From assembly GCF_029714205.1 (NCBI RefSeq), contig NZ_CP121648.1, forward strand, positions 5,529,001-5,593,000: 64,000 nucleotides of DNA, given 5' to 3'. Shown here one piece after another: positions 58,541-64,000 of this stretch; position 1 is the stretch's first letter; every line of letters begins with the position of its first letter. The DNA comes from Methylobacterium sp. CB376. GTDB taxonomy: Bacteria; Pseudomonadota; Alphaproteobacteria; Rhizobiales; Beijerinckiaceae. Under the pieces are notes generated by a model that worked only from the letters and a program-made list of their open reading frames with translations, was not told the DNA's origin and did not search any database. Both the position numbers and the translations under genes were made by a program.

Positions 58541-58666
58541 GAATCTTCACCGTTCAGGGGGACGGCCGGGAGCAGGGCGGCCATCCGCGGAGGGGCCGGG
58601 AGGCGGCACCCGCCGGGGGGACCGGAACCCGGCGGGTCGAGGCGGAGCGGGGCGCGGGGCCCGCCC

Positions 58667-60136
<1,470 letters not shown>

Positions 60137-60204
60137 TCCCGTCTCCTACCGCTGACGGCTTCAAGGGCCGCGGGTTGATGACACGGCCGGTGCGGGGTGC
60201 GCGG

Positions 60205-61380
60205 TCACGCGGCCCTCTCCCGACGCTTATATAGGGTGGCCAGCAGCCGATCGAAGACCGACAGGAACCGATCCCCGTCCGCCTCCCGGCTCGACCACCC
60301 GAAACTGACGCGCAAGGCGCATGCCGCCAGGCCGGCGGGGACGCCCATGGCGGCGAGGACCGTCGAGCGCCCGACCTTGCCCGAGGCGCAGGCCGAACCC
60401 GACGAGACCGCCACCCCGCCGAGGTCGAAGGCGATGAGCGCGGTCGCCGCCTCCAGCCCCGGCACCCCGAGGCAGGCGGTGTTGGGCAGGCGCGCCGCGC
60501 CCGCCCCGAAGATCACCGCGTCCGGCGCCCGGGCGCGGATCCCCGCCTCGAGGGCGTCGCGCAGCCGCGCGAGCCGCGCCGCCTCGGCGGCGAGCCCGCG
60601 CGCCGCGATCTCCGCCGCCACGCCCATCCCGACGAGGCCGGCGAGGTTCTCGGTGCCGCCCCGCAGCCGCGCCTCCTGGCCGCCGCCGCGCACGAGACCG
60701 CCGTCGAGCGCGACGTCCTCGGCCAGGACCAGGGCGCCCACCCCCTTCGGGCCGGCGAACTTGTGGCCCGAGAGCGTCAGCGCGTCGAGTCCGGAGCCGG
60801 CGAAATCCAGCGGAATCCGCCCGGCCGCCTGGACGGCGTCGCAGTGGACCAGGGCGGCGCCGTGCCGCCGGGCCAGGGCGACCACCGCGGCGAGGGGCTG
60901 GAGCACCCCGGTCTCGTTGTTGGCCGCCTGCAGGGAGATCAGCACCCCCTCCCCGGCGAGCGCCGCGAGGCGCGCCTCGAGATGGGCGAGGTCGACGACG
61001 CCCGCCGCGTCGACCGGCAGGATCTCGGCCGAGGCGGCCGGGAAGCGGTGGCCCGCCAGGATGCAGGGATGCTCCGTCGCCCCGACCAGGAGCCGGGTCG
61101 GGGCGGGCGCGCCGCGCCGCGCCAGGGCGCCGGAGAGCGCCGCGTTCGCCGCCTCGGTGCCGCCGCTCGTGAAGGTCACGCGGGCGGGCGCCGCTCCGAC
61201 GAGGCCCGCCACCCGCGCGCGGGCGGTCTCCAGGGCCGCGCGGGCGGCCCGCCCCTCCCGGTGCACCGAGGAGGGATTGCCGGGAAGGTCGAGGAGCGCG
61301 CGCGCGACCGCCTCCGCCACCTCCGGTCGCACCGGCGCGGTCGCGTTGTGGTCGAGATAGACGCGGTCTGCTGCCTGCAC
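60205..61380 (-). CDS. NifS/IscS-type cysteine desulfurase, first gene of the suf operon
   Basis: A 391-aa group I cysteine desulfurase: YLDHNATAPVRPEV, TSGGTEAANAALSG, PLP Lys in LSGHKFAGPKGVGAL, catalytic Cys in SSGSACASGKVG. The start is the GTG at 61380, with AAAGGAAA 8 nt upstream and homology beginning at once; the frame stays open to 61491 without homology. It heads the operon 68 bp ahead of sufB, so the operon encodes two desulfurases of different groups (this one and SufS). Two Irr-type boxes lie about 120-150 bp upstream. Confidence 0.93.
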   Translation of the reverse strand: MQAADRVYLDHNATAPVRPEVAEAVARALLDLPGNPSSVHREGRAARAALETARARVAGLVGAAPARVTFTSGGTEAANAALSGALARRGAPAPTRLLVGATEHPCILAGHRFPAASAEILPVDAAGVVDLAHLEARLAALAGEGVLISLQAANNETGVLQPLAAVVALARRHGAALVHCDAVQAAGRIPLDFAGSGLDALTLSGHKFAGPKGVGALVLAEDVALDGGLVRGGGQEARLRGGTENLAGLVGMGVAAEIAARGLAAEAARLARLRDALEAGIRARAPDAVIFGAGAARLPNTACLGVPGLEAATALIAFDLGGVAVSSGSACASGKVGRSTVLAAMGVPAGLAACALRVSFGWSSREADGDRFLSVFDRLLATLYKRRERAA

Positions 61381-61497
61381 CTGCCGATTTCCTTTGCCTT
61401 GCCCCCCGGGAGCCGTGCTAAGGCGCCGTCGACACACGCGTTCCGCACGCCGCCGGGCGGCTGGCGCGAGGGCCGCGAATGGGCCGGACACGGGCTT

Positions 61498-61533
61498 TTT
61501 AGAATTGTTCTAACGCGGTAGAACCATTCTAAG
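61498..61533. promoter_or_regulatory. two tandem Irr-type iron-control boxes upstream of the suf operon
   Basis: Box 1 TTTAGAATTGTTCTAAC (61498-61514) and box 2 GGTAGAACCATTCTAAG (61517-61533) each contain the palindrome TAGAA-N3-TTCTA. They match the ICE motif TTTAGAA-N3-TTCTAAA of the alphaproteobacterial regulator Irr at 16 and 14 positions if N is free. Centres are 19 bp apart. They lie between the leftward suf operon and a rightward hydrolase gene; the suf operon is the expected target. Iron limitation via Irr is the inferred control. Confidence 0.8.
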
Positions 61534-61640
61534 GGTGCTTGTAGGGGAGCCTCCCCCCGAGTCAAGGCTCCGGCCGACCCGCCGCATTCGCGCTGCCCGC
61601 ATGCCTCGCCCGGCCGATCGCTCGTTGAAGGGGTTCACGC

Positions 61641-62300
61641 ATGCCCGAGGTCATCTTCGCCGGCCCGGCCGGCCGCCTGGAGGGACGCTACCAAGCTCCC
61701 AAGCAGAGGGGCGCCCCGATCGCCATCGTGCTGCACCCGCACCCGCAATTCGGCGGCACGATGAACAACCAGATCGTGTATAACCTGTTCTATACTTTCG
61801 CGAATCGCGGCTTCGCGACGCTGCGCTTCAACTTCCGCGGCGTCGGGCGCAGCCAGGGCTCGTTCGACCACGGGGCGGGCGAATTGTCCGACGCGGCCGC
61901 GGCCCTGGACTGGGTGCAGGCGGTGAACCCGGAGGCGCGGGCCTGCTGGATCGCCGGCGTGTCGTTCGGCTCCTGGATCGGCATGCAGCTCCTGATGCGC
62001 CGGCCGGAAGTGGAGGGCTTCATCTCGATCGCCGCCATGGCGAACCGCTTCGACTTCAGCTTCCTCGCCCCCTGCCCGTCCTCGGGCCTGTTCGTGCACG
62101 GCTCCGAGGACCGGGTCGCCCCGGCCCGCGAGGTCATGCCGGTGATCGAGAAGGTGAAGACCCAGAAGGGCGTCGTGATCGAGCACCAGATCGTCGAGGG
62201 CGCCAACCACTTCTTCGACGGCAAGATCGACGAGCTCGGCCAGACGGTCGAGGCCTATCTCGACAAGCGGCTCGGCAAGCGGGACGAGGCCGCCGCCTGA
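61641..62300 (+). CDS. alpha/beta hydrolase
   Basis: A 219-aa hydrolase of the small alpha/beta family found beside suf genes in related bacteria. HPHPQFGGTMNNQIVYNLF, RFNFRGVGRSQGSFDHG, nucleophile Ser in GVSFGSWIGM, Asp in VHGSEDRVAP, His in GANHFFDGK. Substrate unknown. The start ATG 61641 follows AAGGGG. It shares the upstream region with the Irr boxes and could be co-regulated. Confidence 0.85.
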   Translation: MPEVIFAGPAGRLEGRYQAPKQRGAPIAIVLHPHPQFGGTMNNQIVYNLFYTFANRGFATLRFNFRGVGRSQGSFDHGAGELSDAAAALDWVQAVNPEARACWIAGVSFGSWIGMQLLMRRPEVEGFISIAAMANRFDFSFLAPCPSSGLFVHGSEDRVAPAREVMPVIEKVKTQKGVVIEHQIVEGANHFFDGKIDELGQTVEAYLDKRLGKRDEAAA

Positions 62301-62450
62301 CGGGGCGCCGCGCAACCTGAAGGCGCGCACAACCTAGGATTACGTCCGCCCCTTGCCGAATAACCGTCGGTTCGCTAGGGACGGGGAATGCGGGACCGAG
62401 GGGCGCCAGGGCGCCCGGCGCGACCCCGCCTGTCCGATCCGGCGGGCCGA

Positions 62451-63440
62451 ATGGCGCAGCGAGCAGCGACCCCGACCTCCGCGCGCCCCGCCCCGGGGCT
62501 CGGGCCGGACGAGGTCGCCGCGCGGGTCGCGGAGCTCGCCCCGGGCCGGCGGCTCACGCTGACCGGGCTCGGCCGGGAGACCCTGCGCGCGATCCTGGCC
62601 GAGGGACCGGCGGGCCGGCGCAGCCTGCTCTTCCTCGCGCCGGGCCCGGTCGCGAGCGCCGAGGCGGTGCTCGACCGGATCCTCGACGACCTCGCGGACC
62701 TCGCCCTGGCCCGCTGGCCGGACTGGCCCCCGGACGAGGCTCCGGCCGCGACGCCCGTCTCGGGCCCGTGGCGCAGGGCCGCGGCGAAATGCGCCGCGTC
62801 CGGTCGCCCGCCCCGCTTCCGCCGCTGCGCGCGGGCCTTCGAACTCGCCCAGCTCCTGCCCGTGATCGATCCCGGCGGCGTGATCCTGGCGGCGGAGATC
62901 GACCCGGTCTCGCCGGCGCGGGCCGCCCCGGTGATCGCCGCCCTCGAAGGCTGCCTCCTGCACGGGGCGGCCGGCCTGTTCGTCCTCCCGGCCGCGCCGC
63001 CGCCGGTCCCGCCCTACGACCGCATCCTCTACGGCGCCCTGGCGGCGGCGGCGCCCGCGGAGCCCGCCCGCGCCCGCTTCCTGCCGCCCTCCCGCGCCCA
63101 TCCGGCGAGCGGGACGGAGCGGCGCCTGGAGGAGGCCCTGCGGCGCGACCCGGAGCTCGGCCCGCTCTTCTCGGGCAACGAGCCCGTCGCGCTCGCCGGC
63201 TACGGCGCGCCGCGGGTCGATCAGCTCTGGCAGTCGGGCCGCGTCGTGGTGGAGATCGACGGGCCCGAGCACCGCGGCGAGGCGCGCTTCGCCGAGGACC
63301 GCCAGCGCGACTACGAGCTCCTGGTGGCCGGCTACCTCGTGCTGCGCCTCACCAACGCGCAGGTCGAGACCGACCTGCAGCGGGCCATCGAGAAGATCCG
63401 CGCCGTCGTGCGGTTCCGGCGGGCGCAAGGAGAGGCTTGA
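62451..63440 (+). CDS. protein with C-terminal DUF559/Vsr-like PD-(D/E)XK nuclease-fold domain
   Basis: A 329-aa protein. Its C-terminal about 110 residues fit a DUF559-type restriction-endonuclease-like fold: GTERRLEEALRRD, then GAPRVDQLWQSGRVVVEIDGPEH (D then E-x-D) and YELLVAGYLVLRLTNAQV. The N-terminal 200 residues (LTGLGRETLRAILAEG, LDRILDDLADLALARWPDW, ARAFELAQLLPVIDPGGVILAAEID) are not recognised. ATG 62451 is preferred to 62388. It is 4 bp ahead of a tandem winged-helix gene, so the two act together. A nuclease effector or a DNA-processing role is inferred, unproven. Confidence 0.75.
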   Translation: MAQRAATPTSARPAPGLGPDEVAARVAELAPGRRLTLTGLGRETLRAILAEGPAGRRSLLFLAPGPVASAEAVLDRILDDLADLALARWPDWPPDEAPAATPVSGPWRRAAAKCAASGRPPRFRRCARAFELAQLLPVIDPGGVILAAEIDPVSPARAAPVIAALEGCLLHGAAGLFVLPAAPPPVPPYDRILYGALAAAAPAEPARARFLPPSRAHPASGTERRLEEALRRDPELGPLFSGNEPVALAGYGAPRVDQLWQSGRVVVEIDGPEHRGEARFAEDRQRDYELLVAGYLVLRLTNAQVETDLQRAIEKIRAVVRFRRAQGEA

Positions 63441-63444
63441 GCGG

Positions 63445-64000
63445 ATGAGCGAGACCCTGACGCCCCGGCGCGGGCTGATCCTGTGGTGCCTGCTCGGGAG
63501 GCAGGGCTCGGCCCTGCAGAGCGAGGTGCGGCCCGCGGTCGCGCGGCTCGACCGGGAGGCCCTGATCGAGCGCGGGCTCGTCGCGGCGGAGAAGCAGGGG
63601 CGCTCGCTCCGGCTGACCGTGACCGAGCGGGGCTGGCGCTGGGCGAGCGACCACCTGCACGCGCCGCTCCCCGAGACGTTCCGCGTGCTGCAGGATTGGC
63701 TGGGGCTGGTCGCGCGCCACCTCGACGCGACCGGCGCCACGCTCGCCGACCTCGTGGGCGAGGCCCCGGCGCCCACGCGGGAGGCCCTGCCGGCGCGGCA
63801 GGCGAGGATCCTGCGGGCCCTGATCGACGCGCAGGGATCCGCCTCGCCGCGCGACCTCAAGCCGGCGGCCTCCCGGGCCGACCGGGAGGCGCTGGTGGCG
63901 GCCGGCCTCGTCGCGCAGGAGCCGCGGGGGCGCTCCGTCCGGCTCACGGTCACGGAGGCGGGCCGGCACTGGGCGCGGACGCATCTCGGCCTGGCGCTGC
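63445..64000 (+). CDS. tandem winged-helix protein (runs off right edge)
   Basis: A frame of 185 codons open to the right edge, starting MSETLTPRRGLILWCLLG 4 bp after the nuclease-like gene. It has two copies of a winged-helix-like unit, residues about 10-65 and 119-176. Shared pattern: ALI-x-x-GLVAxE, GRSxRLTVTExGxxWAxxHL. Each is followed or separated by an amphipathic helical stretch (PETFRVLQDWLGLVARHL). Such repeats suggest DNA binding or a regulatory/adaptor role. Family not recognised; the C-terminus is missing here. Confidence 0.65.
   Translation, partial: MSETLTPRRGLILWCLLGRQGSALQSEVRPAVARLDREALIERGLVAAEKQGRSLRLTVTERGWRWASDHLHAPLPETFRVLQDWLGLVARHLDATGATLADLVGEAPAPTREALPARQARILRALIDAQGSASPRDLKPAASRADREALVAAGLVAQEPRGRSVRLTVTEAGRHWARTHLGLAL

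Overview
The window is one contiguous piece of a very GC-rich chromosome. Gene order and protein families point to an alphaproteobacterium of the order Hyphomicrobiales (Rhizobiales), most likely Methylobacterium or a close relative. The reasons are the lptF-lptG-lptD-pdxA-rsmA and rpmH-rnpA-yidC-engB orders, a suf operon behind Irr-type iron boxes, a DUF1192 protein, a Tim44-like protein and a Rhizobiales-type CTAGAGC...GCTCTAG intergenic repeat. The genus is an inference; no rRNA or tRNA gene was seen. Genes are packed tightly, with many 4-bp ATGA/GTGA stop-start overlaps.

Layout. 1-3550: a TonB-dependent receptor, frameshifted near its 3' end, divergent from an AraC-type regulator, probably siderophore uptake. 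3699-13263: a fused allantoinase/OHCU decarboxylase, a glycosyltransferase, a rhodanese, an RND efflux pair (adaptor frameshifted in its signal peptide, plus pump) and a lone Tat-exported substrate-binding protein. 13376-21415: a zinc metallopeptidase divergent from three overlapping genes (transglutaminase-DUF2126, circularly permuted ATP-grasp/alpha-E fusion, second transglutaminase), a predicted and poorly characterised peptide-synthesis or protein-modification system. 21521-30617: DUF1192, rpmH, rnpA, yidC, engB, DUF423, a PPP-family phosphatase, clpB, a MOSC protein and a small hypothetical gene. 30964-43482: a large flagellin, uracil-type permease with a hydrolase, an MFS/CoA-transferase/HMG-CoA lyase set, a chemotaxis receptor, and a LysR regulator with a DoxX-like protein. 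43525-52115: pepA and the LPS-transport/pdxA/rsmA operon, which lacks surA. 52293-61380: Tim44-like protein, an orphan histidine kinase, and the operon cysteine desulfurase-sufB-sufC-sufD-sufS-sufT read leftward. 61641-64000: an alpha/beta hydrolase, a DUF559-type nuclease-fold protein and a tandem winged-helix protein that runs off the right edge.

The most unusual non-coding structure is a family of modular intergenic repeats at 13.3, 30.2-30.4, 35.5 and 37.0 kb. Different hairpin heads are joined by the same 25-nt linker. A 17-bp-stem palindrome of the family carries TGA at both ends and supplies the stop codon of the neighbouring gene in all three copies. The most interesting gene sets are the ATP-grasp/alpha-E/transglutaminase cluster and the nuclease plus tandem-wHTH pair at the right edge. 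Two apparent single-base frameshifts (about 292 and about 7385) may be real lesions or sequence errors.
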